A DNA stretch of 64,000 bases from Sphingomonas gilva (lineage in GTDB: Bacteria; Pseudomonadota; Alphaproteobacteria; Sphingomonadales; Sphingomonadaceae), in contig NZ_QWLV01000002.1 of assembly GCF_003515075.1 (NCBI RefSeq), positions 372,001 through 436,000 of the forward strand, written 5' to 3'. Positions 17,595 to 25,782 of this stretch are shown here, piece by piece. The position numbers were made by a program, and so were the translations under genes. Below the pieces are notes generated by a model. That model was not told where the DNA came from and searched no databases. It saw nothing but the letters and a program-made list of their open reading frames with translations. Position 1 is the first letter of the stretch; each line of letters begins with the position of its first letter.

Positions 17595-18031
17595 TCATGT
17601 TTTCCATTGAAGGACTTGGCGACGATCTATTCGCTCATGATCTTGAGACGCTTTCTCAAAAATTCATTGACATTTATAGGCGGCAAAAGCGGTATTCAAG
17701 CTTCCTTCGTTTTGGCAATGAAGTGATAATTTATGGGCATCAAACTATCTCAGGAATATTATTAGACTATACTAACTTTCTTCAAGAAATAGATTTAGGC
17801 ACTGATAGTCAGCTTTTAATAGATGGGTATTCCTTTGCAGATGTAAAACATTTTAAATCAAATTTACTTTTTGATTTTGGGGCTGATAATGCCGGAAACA
17901 GAGATATATTTAGTATCAATATTGATGAATGCAAAAGGAATTTAGTTAGTACTATATATCGAATCTCGTTCGGATTATATATTTTAGACATGTCTGAAGT
18001 GGCCGGAGAGGGCAAAACTTTGTGCCTGTGA
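17588..18031 (+). CDS. Probable immunity protein for the preceding toxin tip
   Basis: 147 residues from the ATG at 17588, which overlaps the stop of the toxin-tip gene (144 residues from the ATG at 17597). Markedly AT-rich. The sequence is acidic with a mixed alpha/beta look (RFGNEVIIYGHQTISGILLD, SQLLIDGYSFADVKHFK, IYRISFGLYILDMSEVAGEG), no signal peptide and no membrane segment, so a cytoplasmic toxin antagonist fits. Family not recognised. Translational coupling by start/stop overlap is typical of toxin-immunity pairs. Confidence 0.6.
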   Translation: MLIMFSIEGLGDDLFAHDLETLSQKFIDIYRRQKRYSSFLRFGNEVIIYGHQTISGILLDYTNFLQEIDLGTDSQLLIDGYSFADVKHFKSNLLFDFGADNAGNRDIFSINIDECKRNLVSTIYRISFGLYILDMSEVAGEGKTLCL

Positions 18032-18082
18032 GTTTTCGAATCTTGAGAATACGAGCTGGAATTCCGGGAACTCAATTCCGGC

Positions 18083-18105
18083 AATTCCGGCGACACAATA
18101 CCTAA
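18083..18105. repeat. Accessory-module tail motif (copy A)
   Basis: AATTCCGGCGACACAATACC followed by TAA. It differs by one base from 32523-32545. It follows the immunity gene by about 50 bases and is preceded by further AATTCCG fragments (18059-18090), and marks the return to RHS-derived DNA. Similar strings occur near REP-associated transposases in other bacteria from my memory, but no such gene is here. Confidence 0.6.
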
Positions 18106-18120
18106 TTGATGCGCGGGCGC

Positions 18121-18146
18121 CGCCGGGCTGGTTTTCCAGCCCGGCG
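18121..18146. repeat. Perfect 11-bp hairpin with TTTT loop
   Basis: CGCCGGGCTGG (18121-18131), loop TTTT, then CCAGCCCGGCG (18136-18146). It lies between the tail motif and the next RHS fragment. No T-run follows on either strand, so it is not a classic terminator; it resembles a REP-type hairpin. Confidence 0.65.
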
Positions 18147-18194
18147 CTTGCAAGATCGGGCTGGACGATTCGGGAAAGCGGCCCCGATCCTGAC

Positions 18195-19163
18195 AGCAGC
18201 ACCGCCACGATGGTGGTGACCGACGCCTTGTCGAACCAGACGACCATAGTCTCGGATATGACGAAATACCGCCCCATCGCGATCACCGATCCGTTGGGCG
18301 AGACGACCAGCTACACCTATGACGGCCTCGGGCGGCTGACCGAAGCGACCGCGCCGGAAGGCAACAAGATCCAGTACGCCTACGATGCCCGAGGCGCGGT
18401 GACCGCGATCAACGCTTACGACGAATATGGCGTCCCCGCCATGACCAACATGGGCCGGTTCCAATATACCGGCCAGGCCTGGCTTCCCGAGATTGGCATG
18501 TACCACTATAAGGCCCGCATGTACGCCCCCACCCTCGGCCGGTTCATGCAGACCGACCCGATCGGCTACGCGGCGGGCATGAACCTCTACGCCTATGTCA
18601 AAGGCGATCCGGTCAACTTCACCGATCCGCTCGGGCTGCAGGCACTTCCAAGCAATCCGCCGCCCGTTGAACCAGGCATCGTGGTTATCGGACATCGACA
18701 GAATGGTGTCGCTCCAAGCGCAGTACAGGAGGTTTGCAGGAAGACACCGAAAGCCACCTTAGCGCCCGTATGGTGTGGTAGCGCCGGGGGCGCAGCTAGC
18801 TCGAAAACGATACTATCAGAATGTCCAAAAGGAACATTTTTTACTGGTTCCGAAAGCGATGGAAGCCCAATTTGCGCTTCGCTTGGCGAAGAAAAGAACA
18901 GCGCCAGCAATCCGGACCGCGGATTGATGACGATATGCGATGCACCCATTAACCCCGGTAGCGCTCCGCCGAGTTGTAGGACTTTGTCCACGCAAGAGTG
19001 GTGTAGAGTTTCTAGTGGAGCTTCAGATGCGATAACGTGGCCAACTCACGGCTTAGCCTTGCTTTCCATGATAAAAGGTGGAAAGCTTTTAGGAGCTATC
19101 GGCATAGCTTTGGAATTTTTTACCATACGAAACGATATAATTAAGGAAATAAGCTGTGAATAA
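18195..19163 (+). pseudogene. Displaced RHS fragment with alternative C-terminal tip
   Basis: No start codon with a ribosome site and no signal peptide. 18195-18388 copies 13003-13202 of the long RHS gene almost base for base; at 18391 it jumps, in frame, to sequence matching 15343 onward, deleting everything between. It continues through the core (FQYTGQAWLPEIGMYHYKAR, GRFMQTDPIGYAAGMNLY, DPLGLQ) and shares the linker ALPSNPPPVEPGIVVIGHRQ plus about 30 more residues, then changes to a new tip of about 125 residues with several Cys and a hydrophobic run (HGLALLSMIKGGKLLGAIGI). This is an orphan tip cassette that recombination with the main gene could bring into use. Confidence 0.7.
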
Positions 19164-19308
19164 AAATAGACTTTTTTATTTTTTGATTGCACTTTTTTCT
19201 ATTGTAATGCTGGTATTATATTACTTGACAGATCAATCCATATTTAGTATATTGGCAGCCATAACTCTTATAGTTGGAATTGTATTTAGAATTGTCTATT
19301 TGAAATAG
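19156..19308 (+). CDS. 50-residue two-helix membrane protein, candidate immunity protein
   Basis: Starts with the GTG at 19156, overlapping the last codons of the preceding orphan tip, with AAGGAAA about nine bases upstream. The protein reads MNKNRLFYFLIALFSIVMLV, then LYYLTDQSIFSILAAITLIV and GIVFRIVYLK. Two hydrophobic helices with short polar loops are evident. The gene is very AT-rich. It parallels the small two-helix protein that follows the main RHS tip, and both tips carry hydrophobic runs, so a shared membrane-level mode of action and protection is plausible. Inference from layout only. Confidence 0.55.
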   Translation: MNKNRLFYFLIALFSIVMLVLYYLTDQSIFSILAAITLIVGIVFRIVYLK

Positions 19309-19390
19309 TCCACGAAATCCCCGGGTGTATATCGACTGCGGGAATTAGCGTGAAAGCGCTAGTTCCCGTTCTTTCCTACGAATACGATCC

Positions 19391-19951
19391 CGGCGGACGC
19401 GGCTGACCTGGCCCGATGCGTTCCATGTCACCTACGACCATCTGGTGACGGGCGAGGTGACGCACATCCGCGAGAACGGCGCAACGTCGGGCGCCGGGGT
19501 TCTGGCGACGTTCGCCTATGACGATCTGGGACGTCGCACCAGCCTGACGCGCGGCAACGGCGCGGTGACGAGCTACGCCTACGATCCGACCTCGCGGCTC
19601 TCCAGCCTGACCCAGGACCTGTCGGGCACGGTACATGACCTGACGCTCGCGTTCAGCTACAATCCGGCCTCGCAGATCGTCACCAGCACGCGCGGCAACG
19701 ACCTCTATGCCTGGACCGGGCACGGCAACGTCACGCGGGGTTACACCGCCAACGGCTTGAACCAGCTGACCGCGGCGGGGAGCACCAGCCTCACCCACGA
19801 CGCGCGCGGCAACATCAGCGGCATGGGCGCGGCGAGCTACGGCTACTCGAGCGAGAACCTGCTCACATCGGGGCCGGGGACCACCCTCGCCTACGACCCG
19901 CTGCTCCGGCTCTACCAGACATCAGGCGCTGCGACGCCAGCCCCCCCCTAA
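19391..19951 (+). pseudogene. RHS fragment truncated at both ends
   Basis: 19391-19920 is a close copy of 14606-15130 of the long RHS gene (GEVTHIRENGA, LTRGNGAVTSYAYD, NASYGYSSEN-like GAASYGYSSENLLTSGPG). It has neither a signal peptide nor the core and tip, and runs out into TSGAATPAPP at 19951, touching the end of the TonB receptor gene on the other strand. A few base differences from the parent suggest an older duplication or recombination source. Not expected to be functional. Confidence 0.75.
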
Positions 19952-22299
19952 AACCGCGTATCCAGCCCGATGCGGAAGGTCCGCGGCCTGAGCGGGGTGA
20001 TCGCGTCGGCGCGGAACAGGTCGAAGGGGGAGCCGAGCGAGAAGCGGTTGCCGACGCTGTCGGTCAGGTTGGTCGCGCCCAGCGTCACGCCGTAGCGCCC
20101 GAAGCCGATGCGCGCGGTGAGGCCGGTATCGACATAGTCGCCCTGCGGCCCGCCCAGGATCGGCCCCACGCCAAGGCGCGACTTGCCGATATAGCGCGCC
20201 CATCCCGCCACGCGCAGGTCGACCGTGTCGGACAGGAAGGTGCGCCAGTCGAAGCCGAAGCGCCCGCCCGTCTCGGCGACATTGGGGAGCTCTGCCAGCG
20301 TCGCCAGGCGGAAGGCGGGCTGCGGATCGGTGATCTCGCCGTCGTTGACGACGAAGCCCGCATCGAGCGACAGCCCCGGCAGCGGCCGCCAGCCGAGGCG
20401 GAAATCCCACGAATAGATGCGGCCGTTGCCGATATTGGCGGTGGTCGGCAGGCCCGCGCCGTCGACGAAATCGGCCTGGATGTTGTTCCAGCGGGTATAG
20501 GCGAAGGTCGCCGCCAGCGTCAGCCCATCCACCCCCGGCACGCCGTAGCGAACGCCGGTCTCGATCGATCTGACCTCGTCATTGGCGAACTGGCGGATGA
20601 AATCGTCGCTGACGGCGAGGCCGCCGGGGCGGAACCCCTCCTGATAGCGCGCGAACAGGCTGACATCGGCGATCGGCTCGGCGACGATCGAGACCGAGGG
20701 CAGCACCGTCGTCTCGTCGCGGTCGGCCTGCATCTGGCGATCGGCGAAGTTGAGCATCCGCCCGACGTCGAGCCCCTCGCCCGAGAGACGCGAATGGGTG
20801 ACGCGCCCGCCCGCGCTCAGCGTCAGGCCGCGGACCGGCTCGACGCTCGCCTCGGCATAGAGCGTCGCCTCGTCGATGCGGTTGCGCACGCCGGTCGCCG
20901 GCCGCGGCTCGCCGATCGGGCCGATCGCGCGGCGCAGCTCGGATTCGTTGCGCAGCAGGCTCATCCCCAGGATCCAGCCATAGCCCTCGTCCATCGGCCG
21001 GGCGAGGCGGTTCTCGGTGGAGATCAGCTCGATCTCGTTGATCTGGTCGAACGCGCGGGGCTCTTGCGGATCGGTGGTCGCGTCGAACCGCTCGGTCACC
21101 GTCTGGCGGACATAGCCGGTCGAGGAGACGAAGCGCAGATCGTCCCACTGCTTGGCGATCACCAGCTCGGCCAGACGATACTGGTCCGAATAGGGCTGGG
21201 CGATGCTGCTGCGGCGGGCGAGCTCGGGCGCGTCGCGATCGGCGTACTGGCTGTCGCGCGCGTCGATGTCCTGCAGCGTCGCGCCGATGTCGATCGTCCA
21301 GTCGTCGCCGGGCGCGAGCCGCAGCATCACCCGCCCGCCATGGATGTCGGTCCGGTTGACGTCGGCGATCCCGCGCCCGGCGTCGTCGATATAGCCGCCC
21401 TCGCGCGTGAGATAGCCGACCGCGCGCAGCGCCACCGCATCCTCGACCAGCGGCAGGTTGATCACCCCGCTCAGATCGCCGCCCGCCTCGCCATGCTCGG
21501 TGAAGGATACGCCGCCGCCGATCTCCGCGCCGGTGATCTGCAGCTGCGGCGCGTTGCGCGTCACGCGGATGATGCCGCCCAGCGATCCTGCGCCGTAGAG
21601 CGTGCCCTGCGGCCCCTCCAGCACCTCCACCGCGGCCACGTCGAGCAGCTTCAGCCCCGGATCGGGCGCGTTGTAGGTCAGGCGGACATCGCCGAAATAC
21701 TGCCCCACCGTCGCCTGGGTCGGCCCGGTGAAGCTCGAATCGGCGATGCCGCGGACGAACAGCTTGTTGCGGCCCGCTCCGAAATGGGTGGAGGTGACGC
21801 TCGCCACCTGCGTCGCCACCGCCTCGGTGCCGGCGGGCGCGCCCAGCGCCAGGTCCTCGCCCTCGACGCGGCTGACCTGTCCGGCATAGCCGCCGAAGGT
21901 TGTCTCGCGCTTGCTGGCGACGACGATGATGTCGGCCTCGGGCGGCTCCTCGGCCGGCGGCGGCGGCGCGGGCGGCGGCGGGGCGGGGCGCGATGCCCGC
22001 GGCGGCGCCCTGGCGATCCGCCAGCTGCGCGCGTCGAGCGCCACCGCGCGCGCATTTGTCCCCGCGAGCAGCCGGTCGAGCGCCTGGCGCACGGTCATCT
22101 CCCCGCGCACGGCGGGCACGCGCGCGCGCCAGATCGCCCGGTCGGGCACGCTGACGCTCACGCCCGCCTGCCGCCCCAGCGCGGCGACCGCGTCGCCCAG
22201 CTTGCCCGCCGGCAGGTTGATCGGCCGCACGTCGCCCGCCTGCGCGGGCGCGGCGCAGGCAAGCAGCATCAAGAGTGGGATCAGGCTATGGCGCGACAC
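19948..22299 (-). CDS. FecA-like TonB-dependent receptor with STN domain
   Basis: 783 residues. Residues 1-21 are a signal peptide (ending APAQA). Residues 22-95 are a secretin/TonB short N-terminal (STN) domain, the signalling domain used by transducing receptors (INLPAGKLGDAVAALGRQAG). A Pro-rich linker leads to the TonB box region and plug (IIVVASKRETTFGGYAGQ, then LEGPQGTLYGAGSLGGIIRV), then the 22-strand barrel ending FRIGLDTRF with terminal Phe. It should import a ferric siderophore or similar ligand, and its STN domain should contact the FecR-like protein encoded next door (14-base overlap). The ligand cannot be read from sequence. Confidence 0.92.
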   Translation of the reverse strand: MSRHSLIPLLMLLACAAPAQAGDVRPINLPAGKLGDAVAALGRQAGVSVSVPDRAIWRARVPAVRGEMTVRQALDRLLAGTNARAVALDARSWRIARAPPRASRPAPPPPAPPPPAEEPPEADIIVVASKRETTFGGYAGQVSRVEGEDLALGAPAGTEAVATQVASVTSTHFGAGRNKLFVRGIADSSFTGPTQATVGQYFGDVRLTYNAPDPGLKLLDVAAVEVLEGPQGTLYGAGSLGGIIRVTRNAPQLQITGAEIGGGVSFTEHGEAGGDLSGVINLPLVEDAVALRAVGYLTREGGYIDDAGRGIADVNRTDIHGGRVMLRLAPGDDWTIDIGATLQDIDARDSQYADRDAPELARRSSIAQPYSDQYRLAELVIAKQWDDLRFVSSTGYVRQTVTERFDATTDPQEPRAFDQINEIELISTENRLARPMDEGYGWILGMSLLRNESELRRAIGPIGEPRPATGVRNRIDEATLYAEASVEPVRGLTLSAGGRVTHSRLSGEGLDVGRMLNFADRQMQADRDETTVLPSVSIVAEPIADVSLFARYQEGFRPGGLAVSDDFIRQFANDEVRSIETGVRYGVPGVDGLTLAATFAYTRWNNIQADFVDGAGLPTTANIGNGRIYSWDFRLGWRPLPGLSLDAGFVVNDGEITDPQPAFRLATLAELPNVAETGGRFGFDWRTFLSDTVDLRVAGWARYIGKSRLGVGPILGGPQGDYVDTGLTARIGFGRYGVTLGATNLTDSVGNRFSLGSPFDLFRADAITPLRPRTFRIGLDTRF

Positions 22300-23245
22300 G
22301 GTTTCGGGGACTCAGGGTGACGCCCTGCTCGCCCGGTTGGACCTCCACGTCAAGCAGCGGCCCCAGTTCCGCGACGAAGCCGGCGCGCTTCTCCGGCAGC
22401 GCGATCACGCCGGTGAACTGCCGCGCTGCGATCGCCGGAGCGACCGCGACGCGCGTGCCCGTCGCGCGCGCGAGATCGCCCGCCACCTGCGTCAGCGGCG
22501 CGCCCTCATAGACCAGCCGCCCGGCCTTCCAGCCGCCGATATCGCCCGTCGCCGCGCGGCCCAGGCGGATCACGCCCTGGGCGTCGACCAGCGTCTCGCC
22601 CGGCTCCAGCCGGACATTCTCGGCATCGGGATTGTAGGCGACCAGCCCCTCGGCGACGCCGACCCGCGTCTCGCCGCCTTCACGCACCACGTTGAACACC
22701 GTGCCCAGGTCGACGATCTCCGCATTGCCGGCGTGCACCGTGAACGGGTCTCTGTCGTCATGCGCGACGGTGAACAGCGCCTCGCCGCGCTCCAGCGTCA
22801 CCTCGCGCGCATCGGCGCGGTCGAGCGTCAGCCGCGTGCCGCCGTTCAGCGCGACGCGCGATCCGTCGGCGAGCGCGATCACCCGCGTCTCGCCCGCCGC
22901 CGTCTCGACCGCATAGGGCTGCGCGCGGTCCTGGAACACCTGCACGCCCGCCACCGCCACCAACGAGGCGGCGACCGCCCCGCCCAGCCAGCCGAGCGCG
23001 CGGCGGCGCGGCAGCGGCTGGCGAAGCGCGGGCGCGGGGCGGATCACGGGCGTCGAGGCGGGAACGATCAGCCCGGCGTCCGCGGCCTCGGCGGCGAGCA
23101 CGGCGTGGTCATAGGCTTCGGCGTGGCGCGCGTCCGCCTCCAGCCAGGCGGTGAAGCCGTCCCAGTCGGCGAAGCCGGGGTCGTCGACCCTGACCGCCCA
23201 TGCCACCGCCTCATCGCGCATTCTCACCCGCCGTTCGTCCATCAT
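22286..23245 (-). CDS. FecR-family transmembrane anti-sigma/signal transducer
   Basis: 319 residues. N-terminal cytoplasmic part (1-85) has the DUF4880-like start (RDEAVAWAVRVDDPGFADWD, DARHAEAYD) that binds the sigma factor. A single membrane helix lies near residues 88-107 (ALGWLGGAVAASLVAVAGV). The FecR domain follows (GETRVIALADGSRVALNGGT, REVTLERGEALFTVAHD). The C-terminal portion has an STN-like region (GDIGGWKAGRLVYEGAPL). It should pass the signal from the receptor to the ECF sigma factor. It lies 33 bases after the sigma gene and overlaps the receptor gene, so all three form one operon. Confidence 0.93.
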   Translation of the reverse strand: MMDERRVRMRDEAVAWAVRVDDPGFADWDGFTAWLEADARHAEAYDHAVLAAEAADAGLIVPASTPVIRPAPALRQPLPRRRALGWLGGAVAASLVAVAGVQVFQDRAQPYAVETAAGETRVIALADGSRVALNGGTRLTLDRADAREVTLERGEALFTVAHDDRDPFTVHAGNAEIVDLGTVFNVVREGGETRVGVAEGLVAYNPDAENVRLEPGETLVDAQGVIRLGRAATGDIGGWKAGRLVYEGAPLTQVAGDLARATGTRVAVAPAIAARQFTGVIALPEKRAGFVAELGPLLDVEVQPGEQGVTLSPRNRVAP

Positions 23246-23278
23246 CGCCCCTTCAGCGTATAGACGTAGCCATTTTCC

Positions 23279-23806
23279 TCATGCCTCATCTTCGCGCTCC
23301 TGAAGATCGGCGAGCGCGCGATAGGCGGTGCGCAGGTCGCTCTCGACGGTGCTGACGCTCACCCCCATCTCGCCCGCGATCGCGCGCTGGGTCACCCCGT
23401 CGATGCGGTGGCGGCGAAAGATCGCAGCAGCCCGCGGCCCCAGCGCGTCGATCGCCGCGACCGCGCGCGCCAGCCGCTCGCGCGCGATCAGCACGCGCTC
23501 GCCAGACGGCGCGTCGGACACGCCCGGCATCGCTCCCGAATGATCCTCGGTCCAGCTCTTGTCCCTCAGCGTCGCCTGCCGTTCCGACCGATAGCGGTCG
23601 CGCATCAGATTGTCGGCCATGCGGTAGAGATAGGACAGCGGCTGCGCGACCGGCCCGCCCAGCCCCCGCGCCCCGGCCTCATGGATGCGCACCCACAGCT
23701 CCTGCAGCAGATCCTCCGCCGCCTCCCCCCCGCCCCGCGCGCGCAGAAAGCGCAGCAGCACGTCGCGCTGCGCGAGGAACACCGCCTCGAGCCCGTCAGC
23801 GGACAT
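23279..23806 (-). CDS. FecI-type ECF sigma factor
   Basis: 175 residues with region 2 (about 20-85: LYRMADNLMRDRYRSERQ) and region 4 (about 115-170: ALGPRAAAIFRRHRIDGVTQ, then AIAGEMGVSVSTVESDLRTA). No extra C-terminal domain. First gene of the sigma / anti-sigma / receptor operon, so it is expected to drive the receptor operon when the ligand binds. It is divergent from the surface lipoprotein gene at 23992; the 185-base gap must hold both promoters. I do not see a clear Fur box. Confidence 0.93.
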   Translation of the reverse strand: MSADGLEAVFLAQRDVLLRFLRARGGGEAAEDLLQELWVRIHEAGARGLGGPVAQPLSYLYRMADNLMRDRYRSERQATLRDKSWTEDHSGAMPGVSDAPSGERVLIARERLARAVAAIDALGPRAAAIFRRHRIDGVTQRAIAGEMGVSVSTVESDLRTAYRALADLQEREDEA

Positions 23807-23991
23807 GGTGGCACGACCCGGAAAGCATGGAGCGCGTGGTTAGGGGCGCGGCGTGGCGGAGGCAAGCAGTGCCGAACGCGCGGCGCAACCACGGAATCCA
23901 TCCGAAATGGATCAACAGCGCCAAACCGGATTGACCCGATGCTACCGCTCGCATAGCGATAACGGATTGTTCCGGGGGGGATTATTTCAAC

Positions 23992-25776
23992 ATGAAGACG
24001 GCTCGGCTTTGGCCCGCGATCGCGGCCTGCACCCTGCTCGCAGCCTGTGGCGGCGGCAGCACCAGCGGCGGCGGCGGCATCGGCAGCACGCCGACGCCTA
24101 CTCCGGGGCCAACGCCCGGACCGACGCCGACCAACACGTCGCTTGCGGATTTGCAGTACAGCGAAAACTTCACCAACGATGCGGCATCGGGCAGCGGCAC
24201 AATCCGCAAATCGGATGGCGGCGGCTCGGCGACGGCGGCACGCTCCACCGTAACCGTACGATACGACGCCGCCGCGCGCAGCTACACGATCACCAGCGGC
24301 AGCCGTTCGCAGACATTTGCTCCAGCGGATCGCAGCGCCAGCGACAGCAGCGCATTCTTCGACGTTTATTACAGAACTAATGGATCGACACAGGATGCGT
24401 TGTCATTGACGCGGCCTGGCAGCAGTGGGCCGCTTACGTACAACTATGTCGGCTCGGGCTTCTGGCAACGGGTTTCAGAAAATTCATCATCTTATACGCT
24501 TGGCGTCGATGCGTTTACCTATGGGGTGGAAACGCCCGATGCCGCCATGCCCCGGTCGGGGGGCGCCGTATACTCGATTGACCTTATCGGATCATCGGGA
24601 CTGACGACCTACTCGGGCGCTGGTTCGCTTTCCGCGGATTTCGCAAGCAGTCGGCTCTCGATGGACGTCGATTTTCAAGAGATTCTCGATGGAGGTGTCG
24701 TAAATCCATTTTTGTATGATTTTTCAGCAAGCGCCCAGATTGGGGGAGCCAATCGGTTTGAGGGAACATTTCGTACAAATGTTTTTGAGCAATTTTCAGG
24801 ACAGCTCAATGGACGATTTTATGGGCCTGCCGCCGAGGAAGTAGGCGCGACCTTTGTTGGCAGCGGTGACTACGGAAGCGTTATTGTTGGTACGATTACC
24901 GGCCGACAGGACAATACGCTGCCTGGACGCAATCAGACACTTGTTGACCTTGTCTTTAGCGAAAACTTCTCTACCCAGTTTGCATCATTCCATTATGTAC
25001 TTGATTCAGATGGTGTTATTGTCAGGGCGGACAGATTCGGCACGTCGCGTCTTGAGCTGGGCTACGACGTTCAGACTGACGGATATACATTGACTGGGTC
25101 ATTCGATAATATTGATCAGTTCCATCCATCTTCTCGTGTTGAGTCTAAATCGAACAACCTTTTTACTGTATATGAAACAGTGCAAGGTGATCGCACAAAC
25201 AGACTTACGATGTACAATCCCGGCGGCGGAAACGATGAGCTGGCCCTCAGCTATGCCAGCTTTGGGCGGTGGGAACAGATAGAACCGGAGAACGGACTGC
25301 CGACTGCTGAATTCACGAGAGAAGCTGCATTCGTCTATGGAGTTAGAACAGCGGTCGATCAAATGCCTCGAACCGGCAATGCGCATTTCGAGGGGGTCGC
25401 ATACGGCATTGCCAACCAACCGGAAGCGGGGGGCACTTTGTGGGACATCACCGGCACTAGTCGGTTCGACGTTTCCTTCCAATCTCAAGGCTTCACAGGT
25501 TCGCTCAACCTTGCCGGAACGGCTCGAAATACAGGCAATCCGCGGGATTTCGGGACATATGTTATCGATGATGGCAGAATTAGCAGTGGAGCGATGAGCG
25601 CCGCGATCATGAGAAATGACCAAGTACTAGGAGGCTTTCACGGCAATCTCTATGGACCGGATGCATCCGAAATTGCCGGCGCTTTCTCTTTTCAAACGCC
25701 TCTCAACAATGAGGTTACTGCTCCTTATCAGCTACACTATTTCAGCGGAATTGCAGTCGCCAAGCGAACGCCTTGA
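23992..25776 (+). CDS. TbpB-like two-lobed surface lipoprotein (putative Slam substrate)
   Basis: 594 residues. Signal peptide with lipobox LLAAC, Cys19, then a Gly/Ser and Thr/Pro tether (TPTPTPGPTPGPTPTNTS). Two lobes follow, each beginning alike (LADLQYSENFTNDAAS near 51; LVDLVFSENFSTQFAS near 320) and each ending in the transferrin-binding-protein motif (GRFYGPAAEEVGATF near 280; GNLYGPDASEIAGAF near 565). This is the pattern of TbpB-type, surface-displayed lipoproteins. From about 24350 onward the gene is clearly less GC-rich than its neighbours. The next gene, seven bases away, encodes a Slam-type translocon, which fits export to the surface. Ligand unknown; iron or haem protein is the family expectation. 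Confidence 0.75.
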   Translation: MKTARLWPAIAACTLLAACGGGSTSGGGGIGSTPTPTPGPTPGPTPTNTSLADLQYSENFTNDAASGSGTIRKSDGGGSATAARSTVTVRYDAAARSYTITSGSRSQTFAPADRSASDSSAFFDVYYRTNGSTQDALSLTRPGSSGPLTYNYVGSGFWQRVSENSSSYTLGVDAFTYGVETPDAAMPRSGGAVYSIDLIGSSGLTTYSGAGSLSADFASSRLSMDVDFQEILDGGVVNPFLYDFSASAQIGGANRFEGTFRTNVFEQFSGQLNGRFYGPAAEEVGATFVGSGDYGSVIVGTITGRQDNTLPGRNQTLVDLVFSENFSTQFASFHYVLDSDGVIVRADRFGTSRLELGYDVQTDGYTLTGSFDNIDQFHPSSRVESKSNNLFTVYETVQGDRTNRLTMYNPGGGNDELALSYASFGRWEQIEPENGLPTAEFTREAAFVYGVRTAVDQMPRTGNAHFEGVAYGIANQPEAGGTLWDITGTSRFDVSFQSQGFTGSLNLAGTARNTGNPRDFGTYVIDDGRISSGAMSAAIMRNDQVLGGFHGNLYGPDASEIAGAFSFQTPLNNEVTAPYQLHYFSGIAVAKRTP

Positions 25777-25782
25777 TCGCGC

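Noticed and set aside
13003..18390. RHS repeats considered as a tandem DNA repeat or transposon
   Set aside because: Copies have different end points within the coding shell and no terminal inverted repeats; explained by recombination of RHS cassettes.
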